Shown here one piece after another: positions 9,673-19,003 of a stretch of 64,000 bases of DNA; the stretch's first letter is position 1, and every line of letters starts with the position of its first letter. The position numbers were made by a program, and so were the translations under genes. Where the stretch lies: the NCBI RefSeq assembly GCF_050870875.2, contig NZ_CP194041.2, positions 2,666,001 through 2,730,000 on the forward strand, written 5' to 3'. The notes beneath the pieces are model-generated. The model was given only the letters and a program-made list of their open reading frames with translations. It was not told where the DNA came from and did no database searches. This DNA comes from Agarivorans sp050870875. GTDB taxonomy: Bacteria; Pseudomonadota; Gammaproteobacteria; Enterobacterales; Celerinatantimonadaceae.

Positions 9673-10434
9673 ATGAAACTCGTCACATTCATTACAGCTG
9701 TTAGCCTTTTGTTCAGCGCAGCCTCCCAAGCAGACCGTTTACAAGACATTCAAAAACAAGGCTACATCACCGTCGGTACCACTGGTGATTACAAGCCTTT
9801 CTCTTTTTACGATGGCGCAACGTTCAAAGGTTACGACATCGACGTCGCAAAACACTTGGCCCATGAAATGGGCGTAGAAGTTAAATTTGTTCAAACCACC
9901 TGGAAAAACCTACTGTTGGGCTTAGATGAAAACCAGTATGACATCGCTATGGGCGGCATTACACGTCGTATCTCTCGTCAAATGGCCGCAGAACAAAGTC
10001 AAGGTTACATGACTTTTGGCAAGTGCTTCTTAGTCGCTCAGGGACGCGGTTCTCTATTTGATACCTTAGAAGAAGTAAACCGTCCAGAAGTTAAAGTTGG
10101 GATAAATATTGGCGGAACCAACGAAAAATTTGCCGAAAAATACCTGAGTAAAGCCACTTTGGTACGCTTTGATAACAACCTAGATGTCCCCAAAGCTCTA
10201 GAAGCGGGGAAAATCGACGTGATGGTAACCGAAACACCGGAAGCTCTTTATTATCAAGTGATTAATAAAAAACTAGAAGCGGTGCGCGAAGACAATCCAT
10301 TCACCAAAAGTCAATTTGGTTACCTGATCCCAGATGGTGAACAACGCCTGCTGAACACTGTTAACTTCATCATGGATGAGATGAAACTAAAAGGTATCGA
10401 CCAGGATTTAATGAAGAAAAACTCATTAAAATAA
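9673..10434 (+). CDS. Periplasmic cyclohexadienyl dehydratase-like (PheC-type) binding-protein fold
   Basis: Secreted protein of 253 residues with a solute-binding-protein type 3 fold and signal peptide MKLVTFITAVSLLFSAASQA. It resembles PheC (cyclohexadienyl/prephenate dehydratase) more than amino-acid-binding proteins: TTGDYKPFSFYD at the start of the mature domain, a W-NLL segment, DIAMGGIT, and NIGGTNEKFAEKYL are the PheC hallmarks. If catalytic it would convert prephenate or arogenate to phenylpyruvate or phenylalanine in the periplasm; otherwise it is a binding protein. No ABC permease or ATPase gene follows. A hairpin at 10455-10487 lies just downstream. Confidence 0.75.
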   Translation: MKLVTFITAVSLLFSAASQADRLQDIQKQGYITVGTTGDYKPFSFYDGATFKGYDIDVAKHLAHEMGVEVKFVQTTWKNLLLGLDENQYDIAMGGITRRISRQMAAEQSQGYMTFGKCFLVAQGRGSLFDTLEEVNRPEVKVGINIGGTNEKFAEKYLSKATLVRFDNNLDVPKALEAGKIDVMVTETPEALYYQVINKKLEAVREDNPFTKSQFGYLIPDGEQRLLNTVNFIMDEMKLKGIDQDLMKKNSLK

Positions 10435-10454
10435 GTGCTGATTAAAATTCAAAA

Positions 10455-10487
10455 TCACTGCTTCATTAAGCATCGATGAAGCGGTGA
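10455..10487 (+). terminator. Hairpin after the PheC-like gene
   Basis: Arms TCACTGCTTCAT (10455-10466) and ATGAAGCGGTGA (10476-10487) pair at 11 of 12 positions around a 9-base loop, 20 bases after the stop codon. Only a weak T-rich tail follows, so termination is probable rather than certain. Confidence 0.45.
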
Positions 10488-10666
10488 GCCTTGTCATCCA
10501 GACGTTCACCTAAGTCGTTGATGTAAGCTAAGAGCACAAACATTATTCGAGCGGAGCTGGATCAATCATGACACGGCTTTTTATACACTAAGCGAGAAAT
10601 TCAGATCTAATATTTTCAAGAACGGATTACGGCGTAATCCCTTATTAAATAGGCAATATAAATCAT

Positions 10667-11329
10667 ATGAATGTTTTTGTAGTTGGGAATGGAAAACTAG
10701 CAAACGAGCTACTCAGTCAATTGCAGTTTAACCAAGTGAAGGCTTGGCACGAAAGAGCGAACAACAACCCGGCGATTATTGTACATGCGGGTTCAGGCAG
10801 AGAACTCGAAGAAATCATGACCTATTGCCGAAATACAAATTCGGTGTTGGTTGAGCTTTCAACAGGATCGCAGATAGAGGAGATAGCTATCGACTTTAGC
10901 GCAGTAGTCTGTCCGAATATCAATATATTGATGCTCAAATTCATGCATATGATTTCAAACCACGGACAACAATTCCAACAATATAACATCCAACTAAGTG
11001 AATCGCATCAGTCAGAAAAAACCTCGGTGCCGGGCACTGCAGTTTATTTAGCGAATGCATTCGACCTGCCTGTTGAGGACATTCACTCCATCAGAAATCC
11101 AGAACAGCAGCAACACTTATGCGGAGTTCCTTCGGAACATCTATCCAGACACGCAGTCCATCAAATAACGATTCAAGATAGTTCATGCAGCATCTCCTTG
11201 GAATCGCGGGTGTACGGAGATTCTCCCTATGCATCGGGGGTTTTAAAAGTCATACACGCTATTGAGAACCACCAATTGGAGCAGCGCCTATATACCATTC
11301 ATGAACTGATCGAAAAAGAATGGCTGTAA
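10667..11329 (+). CDS. Divergent dihydrodipicolinate reductase-like (DapB-fold) protein
   Basis: Protein of 220 residues with a shortened DapB layout. It has an N-terminal nucleotide-binding strand-loop MNVFVVGNGKLA, a HAGSGRE loop in the place of the NAD(P)-contact loop, PNINILMLKFM corresponding to the hinge helix, and a C-terminal domain with ESHQSEKTSVPGTA. In true DapB this last block is HH-x2-K-x-D-A-P-S-G-T-A. Here the Lys and the GTA are kept, but the first His is Ser and the Asp is Thr. It therefore may not act in lysine synthesis and may use another imine or none. True DapB (about 270 residues) is expected elsewhere in the genome. It follows the PheC-like gene after 232 bases. Confidence 0.6.
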   Translation: MNVFVVGNGKLANELLSQLQFNQVKAWHERANNNPAIIVHAGSGRELEEIMTYCRNTNSVLVELSTGSQIEEIAIDFSAVVCPNINILMLKFMHMISNHGQQFQQYNIQLSESHQSEKTSVPGTAVYLANAFDLPVEDIHSIRNPEQQQHLCGVPSEHLSRHAVHQITIQDSSCSISLESRVYGDSPYASGVLKVIHAIENHQLEQRLYTIHELIEKEWL

Positions 11330-11398
11330 ATAACGAGTAAACCAAAGCTATAAAGCTCAACTCAAAAGATCCGCGTAGTATTCAAAACCGGTGTCCAA

Positions 11399-11932
11399 TT
11401 ACCCCTCAATCGTTAGCTTAGGCCACTGCGCCAACCACGTTTTGGCCTGTATTCGCTGCTCAAAGACTTCACGAGACCGCTTAGGATTATGGGTAATGTT
11501 CAATTGAAATAACGACTCAAAGCCAAAGGCCGAAACACACTCATAGCCTTGAGAAGTTTTACGGATCGCCACCGCTGTTTCTTTTTCCGGCCAAAAACTC
11601 ATTGCATCCAAAGTACTTAAGTACGGTCGATCATGATTACGCAGGTGCATCCGGGCTTGGTTGCGCACCTGCCAGTGAAGCTGGGGCATGTAAGATCTAA
11701 GCTTAACTTCAAGTTTCAGCTGCCTTTCTGGATCCGTCTCCTCGGCATCAAAGTAAATCACATCCACATCATTGAGAGGCGTAGCAACTGGTTTATGATG
11801 CAGATGATCCCAAACCATATTACGCACAAAACCAGCCGCTAAATACCCCTGAGGCAAGCCAAGTCGGTGAACACAGTCAAGTGCCTGCAAACGTTGTTGA
11901 TCGTTTTGCAGCAGCTGGATGATAGTTTCCAT
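11399..11932 (-). CDS. Nucleotidyltransferase family protein (NTP_transf_6/DUF925)
   Basis: Cytoplasmic protein of 177 residues. GYLAAGFVRNMVWD precedes the catalytic-type pair DVDVIYFD (residues about 58-65), the pattern of a minimal nucleotidyltransferase fold, and the C-terminal half has conserved-looking WPEKETAVA and LFQLNITHNP. The family is common in proteobacteria and its nucleotide and acceptor are unknown. It is a single gene with ATG at 11930-11932, converging on the DapB-like gene. Confidence 0.8.
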   Translation of the reverse strand: METIIQLLQNDQQRLQALDCVHRLGLPQGYLAAGFVRNMVWDHLHHKPVATPLNDVDVIYFDAEETDPERQLKLEVKLRSYMPQLHWQVRNQARMHLRNHDRPYLSTLDAMSFWPEKETAVAIRKTSQGYECVSAFGFESLFQLNITHNPKRSREVFEQRIQAKTWLAQWPKLTIEG

Positions 11933-12027
11933 TTGAACCTAATTATTCACATATTAACGAATAACAACTGATTACTTTCTGTATTCACGACTGAGATGCT
12001 AAAACAAAACGCAACCAACAAGACTAA

Positions 12028-12360
12028 TTATTTATTTTTCAACCAAATGGTAGAATTAGAAAATACAATTTGCTTACAATTGTTAGTAATTTCAAATGTT
12101 ACTCCCCAATCAGTTGAATTACCGCCCAAGTGATCGATTTCTCCGGTTGCCGTTTGACTTTTTTCATTTATCAAAACAATTTTATCTGCATTCTGAGTCA
12201 CATAAGTGGCACCACCATAAACCTGACAATACCCAGTACAAACATAGTAACCTGCGATATCGACATACCCTTGTTCGTTCATAACGCACTGAGCTTGAGC
12301 ATTCCAAGAAGAAAAAGACAAAACGGCCAAAGAAATAATGCTTTTAACAAAATAATTCAT
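12028..12360 (-). CDS. Small secreted protein of unknown function
   Basis: Protein of 110 residues beginning with a clear Sec signal peptide (MNYFVKSIISLAVLSFSSWNAQAQ, cleavage after AQA). The mature part is about 85 residues and has four cysteines (CVMNEQGY, YVCTGYC and the late NNCKQ), suggesting a periplasmic disulfide-stabilised domain. The segment from YVDIAGYYVCTGYCQVYGG onward recalls small lipocalin-like or lysozyme-inhibitor-like folds only loosely. No family assigned. Confidence 0.65.
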   Translation of the reverse strand: MNYFVKSIISLAVLSFSSWNAQAQCVMNEQGYVDIAGYYVCTGYCQVYGGATYVTQNADKIVLINEKSQTATGEIDHLGGNSTDWGVTFEITNNCKQIVFSNSTIWLKNK

Positions 12361-12613
12361 TTACAACGTCCTTGATATTAAAAGAAAATATATTTTATAA
12401 AAAAATAGTTAACCGCGCCACTAAGCATCCTTATCGAGGCTAAGAACATAATCCCCTGCACGATTCGCAATATCTCTCTAAACTGGGTATTTATATAGTA
12501 AGTATTAGCCCCGCTAAGCAAAGCGCGCGCTTCGTGCTACAATCGCAAGCTTATCTGCGCTTAGTGCTATTTGCCTTAATCGCGGCCCTATTGTTCGTCA
12601 TCTGAGACCCTTC

Positions 12614-13837
12614 ATGCCATTTTCTAAACTTGGATTAAGTACGCCGATCTTACAAGCTTTGAGCGAGCGTGCATATCAACAGCCCACGCCCATTCAGCAA
12701 CAAGCCATTCCGGCTATTTTAGCGGGTAAAAACCTGCTCGCCGCGGCGCAAACCGGCACCGGCAAAACGGCCAGCTTTGTATTGCCCATTTTGCAAAAAC
12801 TAAGTAAAGCGCAAACGCCCCTGCGCGGTAAACGGATTCGGGTGCTGATCCTTACCCCCACCCGTGAACTGGCGGTTCAGGTTGAAGAGAATATTGGCCA
12901 TTACGCAAAACATTTAGAAATCAGCTCACTGGCAATGGTTGGCGGTGTTGACGCAGAACCACAGAAACAAGCCCTAATCTACGGCGTAGATATTCTGGTC
13001 GCAACCCCGGGGCGCCTGCTGGATATGATCCATCAACGAGCCCTGCACTTCGACCAACTTGATACTTTGGTGCTCGATGAAGCCGACCGAATGCTGGATA
13101 TGGGCTTCATCGACGACCTTGAGAAAATTTTGCAGCGCCTGCCCGAGCAGCGTCAAAGTCTGTTGTTTTCGGCAACTTTATCTCCACAAATTAAGCGCTT
13201 AGCCAAAACGACTATCGAAAATCCGCTGGAAATCAATGTGGCGTCGTCTGCGGATAACAGCCCTAAAATCGAGCAATGGTTAATTACCGTCGACAAAGAC
13301 AAAAAGTCGGCATTACTCAGCCAGATGATCGTTGATAACAACTGGCAACAGGCGCTGATCTTTATTCAAACCAAACATGGCTCGGCCAAACTGGTGAGCC
13401 AATTGGAGAAGCGTGGCATTCAAGCCGAAGCCTTTCATAGCGGCCGAAGCCAGGCCTCACGTAGTAAGTTACTCGCCGATTTTAAATCTGGTGAAGTCCA
13501 GTTTGTGGTGGCTACTGGTATTGCAGCGCGCGGCATCGACATCGATGAATTAAGTCGTGTGGTCAATTATGATCTGCCCGATCAAGCCGACGACTATATT
13601 CATCGCATCGGCAGAACCGGCCGGGCTGGCGCTGTTGGCGAAGCGATCTCTTTTGTCTCAAAAGATGACTTTAGAAACCTTTGTTCGATTGAGAGTCGCC
13701 TCGGTCAGCTGATAGAACGCCGGGTCGTTGAAGGCTTAGAGCCGAAAAAAGAAGTGCCAATTTCTATCCTGAATTATCGGCCCAAATCAAACAAGGGTTC
13801 GGGGCATTACAAGCCAAGAAACAAAGTCAGCCACTAA
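12614..13837 (+). CDS. rhlE: DEAD-box ATP-dependent RNA helicase, RhlE type
   Basis: RNA helicase of 407 residues that remodels RNA in ribosome assembly and mRNA decay. All motifs are in order: Q motif PTPIQQQAIP, motif I AQTGTGKT, Ia PTRELAVQ, GG, Ib TPGRLLD, II DEAD, III SAT, IV FIQTK, V ARGIDI and VI HRIGRTGR. The C-terminal extension is short and basic (YRPKSNKGSGHYKPRNK), as in RhlE-like enzymes of marine gammaproteobacteria rather than DeaD or SrmB. A T-rich 253-base leader precedes it, and a strong hairpin terminator at 13869-13898 follows. Confidence 0.9.
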   Translation: MPFSKLGLSTPILQALSERAYQQPTPIQQQAIPAILAGKNLLAAAQTGTGKTASFVLPILQKLSKAQTPLRGKRIRVLILTPTRELAVQVEENIGHYAKHLEISSLAMVGGVDAEPQKQALIYGVDILVATPGRLLDMIHQRALHFDQLDTLVLDEADRMLDMGFIDDLEKILQRLPEQRQSLLFSATLSPQIKRLAKTTIENPLEINVASSADNSPKIEQWLITVDKDKKSALLSQMIVDNNWQQALIFIQTKHGSAKLVSQLEKRGIQAEAFHSGRSQASRSKLLADFKSGEVQFVVATGIAARGIDIDELSRVVNYDLPDQADDYIHRIGRTGRAGAVGEAISFVSKDDFRNLCSIESRLGQLIERRVVEGLEPKKEVPISILNYRPKSNKGSGHYKPRNKVSH

Positions 13838-13868
13838 ACCCGCGAGCCAATCACAAACTAAATGTTGC

Positions 13869-13898
13869 AAAAGGCCTTGTCACTGACAAGGCCTTTTT
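13869..13898. terminator. Bidirectional intrinsic terminator (rhlE / codA)
   Basis: 13-bp perfect arms AAAAGGCCTTGTC and GACAAGGCCTTTT (13869-13881 and 13885-13897) with loop ACT. T5 follows on the + strand and T4 on the minus strand. It sits between the ends of convergent rhlE and codA and can serve both. Confidence 0.85.
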
Positions 13899-13958
13899 GT
13901 AGCTCGGTGATTGCAAACGACAGTGTCTAGCGACCAACACGATCTCTAAACCACAGCT

Positions 13959-15218
13959 TCAAAAAATCGGTGATTGCAGCAGCTCGGCAGGTTTGCGCTC
14001 AATTAGGATCTGACCTTGGCGCACCGACAACAATACCTCACCTTGCTTTTGCAAGACCTCGACATCATTCCCACCTTCTAATACGATGAAATTTGCTGGT
14101 TTGCCCAGCTCAATACCGTATTCATCTTCTACCTGTAGGGTTCTTGCACCATTATCAGTGATCAAATCTAAACAGTTTTGAAGTTCACTGTAGCCCATCA
14201 TATGGCAGCTGTGGATCCCGGAGTCCAATACCCGCAACAGCTTACCGTTGCCAAGGGTATACCAAGGATCTTGGATGGAGTCTTGGGCAAAACATACATT
14301 TAAACCGGCTTCACGTAGTTCTTTAACCCGAGTGATACCACGCCGCTTAGGGTAGCTGTCGAAACGACCTTGTAAATGAATGCTCTCGGTTGGACAAGAA
14401 ACAAAATTGATTTTCGACATTTTTAGTAAGCGAAACAGCTTGGAGCAATAGGCGTTATTATAGGAATGCATGGCAGTGGTATGACTGGCGGTTACCCGTG
14501 GTCCTATATTGGCTTCCAAAGCTGCGGTGGCGAGAACCTCCAGAAAACGCGCCGCATCGTCATCAATTTCATCACAATGCACATCGACCAATTTACCGGT
14601 TTGCTGCGCCAACTCTATCACCCAACGCATCGATTCCACCCCGTATTCACGAGTAAATTCAAAGTGCGGGATCCCACCAATCACGTCGGCGCCCTCTTCC
14701 AACGCCTGTAGCATTAACTCGCGACCATTAGGATAAGACCAAATACCTTCCTGAGGAAAGGCCACTATTTGCAACAATATCTTATCTTGAAGACGAGACT
14801 TGAGCTTAGCAATCGCTTTTAGCGCCACTAACTGCGGATCGGTAACATCCACATGGGTACGAATATACTGCACGCCATTGGCCACCAACAGTTCGACTGT
14901 TTTAAGCACCCTTTGCTCAACATCTTCGGCACTTAACATCGGTTTGCGCTCGGCCCAACGTTCGATCCCCTCAAATAACGTTCCGCTCATATTCCAATTG
15001 GGTTGCCCTGCCGTGAGGGCTGCATCGAGGTGAATATGTGGTTCAACGAAGGGGGCGCAGCAAAGATTTCCCTTAGCATCATAACTACCTGCACTGATCG
15101 CTAGGGTACTTTGTTGTTGCTCTATTTGGCTAAAGCAACCATCACGAATGCTGATACTAAATAGCGATTCTTGGCCACGTAGCCGAGCATTAATAATTTT
15201 CATCGGATGATCATCCAT
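13959..15218 (-). CDS. codA: Cytosine deaminase-family amidohydrolase, candidate 5-methylcytosine deaminase
   Basis: Metal-dependent deaminase of about 420 residues, closely similar to E. coli CodA throughout. It has metal ligands EPHIHLD, TAGQPNW with the SGTLFEGIERWAERK helix, substrate-binding Gln in VAFPQEG, VDVHCDEIDD with the metal His and catalytic Glu, ASHTTAMHSYN, and the catalytic Asp at 14280-14282. The residue after this Asp, Asp314 in E. coli CodA, is Ser here (CFAQDSIQDPW against CFGHDDVFDPW). Loss of Asp314 marks homologues shown to deaminate 5-methylcytosine to thymine. The start is ambiguous: ATGs at 15233, 15218 and 15203 all overlap or abut the pucR stop, implying coupling. 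It is the last gene of the codB-pucR-codA operon. Confidence 0.88.
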   Translation of the reverse strand: MDDHPMKIINARLRGQESLFSISIRDGCFSQIEQQQSTLAISAGSYDAKGNLCCAPFVEPHIHLDAALTAGQPNWNMSGTLFEGIERWAERKPMLSAEDVEQRVLKTVELLVANGVQYIRTHVDVTDPQLVALKAIAKLKSRLQDKILLQIVAFPQEGIWSYPNGRELMLQALEEGADVIGGIPHFEFTREYGVESMRWVIELAQQTGKLVDVHCDEIDDDAARFLEVLATAALEANIGPRVTASHTTAMHSYNNAYCSKLFRLLKMSKINFVSCPTESIHLQGRFDSYPKRRGITRVKELREAGLNVCFAQDSIQDPWYTLGNGKLLRVLDSGIHSCHMMGYSELQNCLDLITDNGARTLQVEDEYGIELGKPANFIVLEGGNDVEVLQKQGEVLLSVRQGQILIERKPAELLQSPIF

Positions 15219-16395
15219 AGTGATTGTTCTCATCTAAAATCAAGGCTTCCATCATCAGCGCATTTTGTAGCGCTAAACGCTGTTGCGCATTGTTTAGTTG
15301 CCGCTGGCTTAAGCTTTCAAACTTTTGCAGACGATGCTGCAGGGTATTGCGATGAATACCTAAACTTTGCGCCGTTTGTCGGGCGCTACATAGGTTTTCA
15401 AAATAAACTGCCAGCGTGTGTTTTAAAAGTTTCGCCTGCGGCTCTCGATTGGCAAACAAAGGACCCAGCTGCTGGCGGCAAAAATCGGCTAACAACTCAT
15501 GATTGTCCACTGCGGAAAAAATTTGATTGATACCGAGATCGGCATAATGCAACACCGTTTGGCGCGCACTATTACGGGCAAATTGAGCAGCTTGTTTGGC
15601 TTGCTGCGCCGCCAAACCTAAATGAATTATCCCTTGAGGACTCGCACTCACCCCTAAAGCACAATTAAGATGAGCCGCCGCTAACTGTGTCGCAAGTTCG
15701 CTCCACAAGTGAATTTGTTGCTCGTGGTTCAAGCCCTCAGGATTTGCCAGAAACAAATACCAGCCATCTTGATACTCTAAAATCGGCAAACGATGGGGAT
15801 AAGCTTCCAGTTGACGGTTCAAGCTAAAGGCCCAAGCACTTAAGTCGACATCATCGCTCACCATGGGCAGCACCAACGCCACTAACAGTGGCTGGTGCAA
15901 ATCAAGTTCAAGACTGTTGGCCCGTTGCCGAGCTAAAGCGGGTAGTTTTCGAGGGGACTCGATCACATGGCTTAAAAACCAACGCAGAGAATGTTCGGCC
16001 AGATCGGCTTGGATAATCCGATTACAAATAAGCTCGGTGACCTTCACCATCGGCAAACTATAGGGTTGCTCAAACAACGGAAAATCACGTTGTTCGGCAA
16101 AGGCCAATACTGCCTCAGGGATCATAGGAATAAATTCCGAGCCGGTCAAAATCACAATACCTGCCGCGTACTTAGCTTGAGCCTCTACGATTAGCTGCTG
16201 ATAATCTTCAACACTGCGTTGCAAATTGATCCCGGTAACAAAAATCAACTCACCGCCGAGTAGCCAAGGACCTACCTCGAGGTTTTCTGCCACATAGGGC
16301 CAACGAACTGAATTGTCTGCACCACCAGCACCGGCTCGAAGAACAAAGGCTTCCAATCCGGCGATAGCGGTGATCTCACTAACTTTTAAGGCCAC
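15211..16395 (-). CDS. PucR-family transcriptional regulator of purine/pyrimidine catabolism
   Basis: Regulator of 394 residues. The N-terminal PucR domain (VSEITAIAGLEAFVLRAGAGG to about residue 130) includes PWLLGGELIFVTG. A central GGDEF-like linker domain follows, and the C-terminal PucR helix-turn-helix has TLAVYFENLCSARQTAQSLGIHRNTLQHRLQKF near residues 325-365. The start chosen is the GTG at 16393-16395, one base after the codB stop (TAA-T-GTG), with an AAAGAAG ribosome-binding site inside the codB end; the longer frame to 16530 only reads codB antiframe sequence. Lying between the permease and the deaminase, it most likely controls this operon in response to a base or its breakdown product. 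Confidence 0.85.
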   Translation of the reverse strand: MALKVSEITAIAGLEAFVLRAGAGGADNSVRWPYVAENLEVGPWLLGGELIFVTGINLQRSVEDYQQLIVEAQAKYAAGIVILTGSEFIPMIPEAVLAFAEQRDFPLFEQPYSLPMVKVTELICNRIIQADLAEHSLRWFLSHVIESPRKLPALARQRANSLELDLHQPLLVALVLPMVSDDVDLSAWAFSLNRQLEAYPHRLPILEYQDGWYLFLANPEGLNHEQQIHLWSELATQLAAAHLNCALGVSASPQGIIHLGLAAQQAKQAAQFARNSARQTVLHYADLGINQIFSAVDNHELLADFCRQQLGPLFANREPQAKLLKHTLAVYFENLCSARQTAQSLGIHRNTLQHRLQKFESLSQRQLNNAQQRLALQNALMMEALILDENNHYG

Positions 16396-16396
16396 A

Positions 16397-17653
16397 TTAA
16401 GCTTCTTTAGCAAGGCTCGGTTGAGCCGAAGCAATAAACACCAACAGACTATAGAAGGCGCTTGCCACCACAATCCCCACCAAAGGCGCAATCCATGGAG
16501 AGAAATAGGCAGCAGCCGAACCCACGACATAGGCGGCTAAGCCTTGTAGATTAAATTGCGGTAAATTAACCTGCTCCAAGGCGGGTGGCGCAGCCTTATA
16601 CTTCACCCAAAAATCAGTCATGATAATCGCACCAATCGGTGGAATAAAGGTTCCTAACAGGATCAAGAAAGGGATCAATAGATTATACATCCCAAATATG
16701 GCCAGCAAAGTACCAATGGCGGCGCCACCTACGGTGACTAAGCGACGTTTATCTGTTCGCAATAAGTTGCACCCCGCAGCAGCAAAATTGTAAATCGTGT
16801 TATCTTGAGTGGTCCAAATATTAGTAAACAACATCAATATTGCCACCAGCATAAAGCCTTGCACCACCAATACATCCACCACATCCGCCTGCTGATAAAT
16901 TAAGGTGCCAAAGGCGCCAACAAATACCATTAAACCGTTGCCCACAAAAAACGCAGCCAGTGTGGTGTACACTGCGATCTTGCCACTCTTGGAGAAGCGA
17001 CTCCAGTTGGTCGCCTGGGTACCGCCACTCACAAAAGTACCAAATACCATGGTAATCGCAGCGGCAATCGGCATCGCCTGAGTGGGTTCAACCGCAATCA
17101 GCTCGCTCAAGCCGCCGACATCAATCAAGCCTTGATACAAAGACAGTGCGATAAACACCAACATGGCAGGTACCGACACCTTAGACAATAACTCAATGCC
17201 TTTATAACCAATAGTGGCGGTGATACAAAAACCAAAACCAAATACCACCATCAAAGGAATGGTCAAACTCTCTGGCAAAGCCAGCAATTTAACCAATACG
17301 ATCGCAATAGTCGCAGTGCCCCAGGCATACCAACCCACTTGAGTAAAACCCAAGACAAAATCTGACAACATACTGCCCTTCAAACCAAAGCAGTATCGTC
17401 CTAATAGCACCGAGTTTAGTCCAGTTTTATAGGCGACATAGGCTAGCCCTGCGGCGTAGGCGCCTAACAGCAGATTACCCACCACAATAATAACCAGCAA
17501 CTGGGAGAAGGAAAATGCAGCACCTAAGCTACCACCAGCCCACATCGTTGCGGTGAAAAAAGTAAAACCGAGTAAAACTGAGGCCATCGACCAAAGACCT
17601 TTTCGTTGGTCATCTGGCACAGCTGATAAAGGAAAATCGTTTGTTTGACTCAT
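16397..17653 (-). CDS. codB: Cytosine permease family transporter (CodB, NCS1)
   Basis: Inner-membrane nucleobase:cation symporter of 418 residues (E. coli CodB: 419) with about 12 hydrophobic helices. The N-terminus NDFPLSAVPDDQRKG and the segments GAAFSFSQLL, WYAWGTATIA and SGGTQATNWSRFSKSG are CodB-like. The ATG at 17653 is preceded by AGGAGA at good spacing; the frame to 17731 is not needed. It leads the operon codB-pucR-codA and so imports the base for the deaminase, plausibly 5-methylcytosine as well as cytosine if the deaminase inference is right. Confidence 0.88.
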   Translation of the reverse strand: MSQTNDFPLSAVPDDQRKGLWSMASVLLGFTFFTATMWAGGSLGAAFSFSQLLVIIVVGNLLLGAYAAGLAYVAYKTGLNSVLLGRYCFGLKGSMLSDFVLGFTQVGWYAWGTATIAIVLVKLLALPESLTIPLMVVFGFGFCITATIGYKGIELLSKVSVPAMLVFIALSLYQGLIDVGGLSELIAVEPTQAMPIAAAITMVFGTFVSGGTQATNWSRFSKSGKIAVYTTLAAFFVGNGLMVFVGAFGTLIYQQADVVDVLVVQGFMLVAILMLFTNIWTTQDNTIYNFAAAGCNLLRTDKRRLVTVGGAAIGTLLAIFGMYNLLIPFLILLGTFIPPIGAIIMTDFWVKYKAAPPALEQVNLPQFNLQGLAAYVVGSAAAYFSPWIAPLVGIVVASAFYSLLVFIASAQPSLAKEA

Positions 17654-17926
17654 GCTGTATCTCCTGAATATAAGTGATCCCTTCAGCGAATAAGTATCAA
17701 GAGCTGTGCCATAAGTAGTGCCTAAATCCAAATCTTAAAAACTGTGCACGGCGAGCAAAGCCAAGCAAAGAAAACATACCAAATGCACAAAGGAAGAACT
17801 AACGATACTCAACGGAACAATGAAGTCGGGCGTGCAGCACCCCGCCAAGCACCAATTCAAACCAAGTTTGCCCAAAAAGTGTGCATCGATGGTGGTTTCC
17901 TTATCAGCCAGCGCTAGCTTGGCAAG

Positions 17927-19003
17927 CTACAAAATAGCCACTGATTTAATTTGCAACCAAACTTGCTGCTGGAGTTTCAATTGTAAGTGCGCCACTGAAT
18001 ATTCCGAAATCAACGCTTGAACGAGCTGTGAAGAACTCAGTTTTGCTTTTACCAAAGACTCTCCCGCTCTTAGCCCCGGATGAATGCTCTGCACTTCGGC
18101 AGGAAACACATTTAAAATTGAACTTTGCTGCGGCTTCACTCGACAAATGCTGACATCGCGAGCGTTGATCCGACAGCGCACCGTTTCTCCCGGCTGCCAG
18201 TTTTGCCCGACTAAATAAAAAGCTAAGCCATTCACCGTCAATTGAGTTAAACCATGCTCATGATTCGCGACCACCCTCCCTGTAAGCAAGGTATTAGTTT
18301 GGCCGCTAAATAGTGGACCAGATAATTCATTCAGCATCACTTCTTCGAGGCGCCCTTGCAGCACTACCCTGCCCTGATTGAGAACCACCACATGGTCGGC
18401 TAAACGCGCAACTTCATCCAGCGAATGACTAACGTAAACGATGGGGATCGCCAGCTGTTGATGTAAACGCTCTAAATAAGGCATGATCTCTTGTTTTAAA
18501 CTGAGATCGAGGGCCGATAAGGGTTCATCCATTAACAATAACTTGGGAGAGGTGAGCAAGGCTCTTGCGATAGCCACCCGTTGTCGCTCGCCCCCCGATA
18601 GCGCTCGAGGGTGACGTTGCAAGAGTTCGGTAATGCCTAACAGCGCAGAGATTTCGCCAATGTCCAACTTCTGTTTATCCGCAGCCAACCGTTGATAACC
18701 AAAGAGCAGATTTTGTTGCACGTTCAGATGAGGAAATAAGCTGGCTTCTTGAAAAACGTAAGCGATGTCACGTTGATAAGTCGGCACAAATTGTCCCGTT
18801 TGATGATCCTGCCAGACTTCGCCATTCACTGCAAAGTAACTCTGAGGTAGTCGCTCTAACCCCGCCATGGCACGTAAACAGGTGGTTTTGCCCGATCCCG
18901 AGGGCCCAAATAATACGGTCACTCCTTGGCTGGGAAACGTCATATTGACATCTAAACAAAAGTCGCCGCGATCGGCCACAAAACGAACTTGTATTTGTGT
19001 CAT
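17927..19003 (-). CDS. modC: Molybdate ABC transporter ATP-binding protein ModC
   Basis: ATPase of the molybdate importer, 358 residues. Walker A GPSGSGKTT (residues 33-41), Q-loop VFQEASLFPHL, signature LSGGERQRV, Walker B LLLMDEPLSALD and switch His in VSHSLDE are all present. The C-terminal Mop/TOBE domain (about 290-355) binds molybdate and gives regulation by the oxyanion. The ATG overlaps the modB stop by 4 bases (ATGA). It is the last gene of modE-modA-modB-modC; no clear terminator hairpin was found after it. Confidence 0.93.
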   Translation of the reverse strand: MTQIQVRFVADRGDFCLDVNMTFPSQGVTVLFGPSGSGKTTCLRAMAGLERLPQSYFAVNGEVWQDHQTGQFVPTYQRDIAYVFQEASLFPHLNVQQNLLFGYQRLAADKQKLDIGEISALLGITELLQRHPRALSGGERQRVAIARALLTSPKLLLMDEPLSALDLSLKQEIMPYLERLHQQLAIPIVYVSHSLDEVARLADHVVVLNQGRVVLQGRLEEVMLNELSGPLFSGQTNTLLTGRVVANHEHGLTQLTVNGLAFYLVGQNWQPGETVRCRINARDVSICRVKPQQSSILNVFPAEVQSIHPGLRAGESLVKAKLSSSQLVQALISEYSVAHLQLKLQQQVWLQIKSVAIL

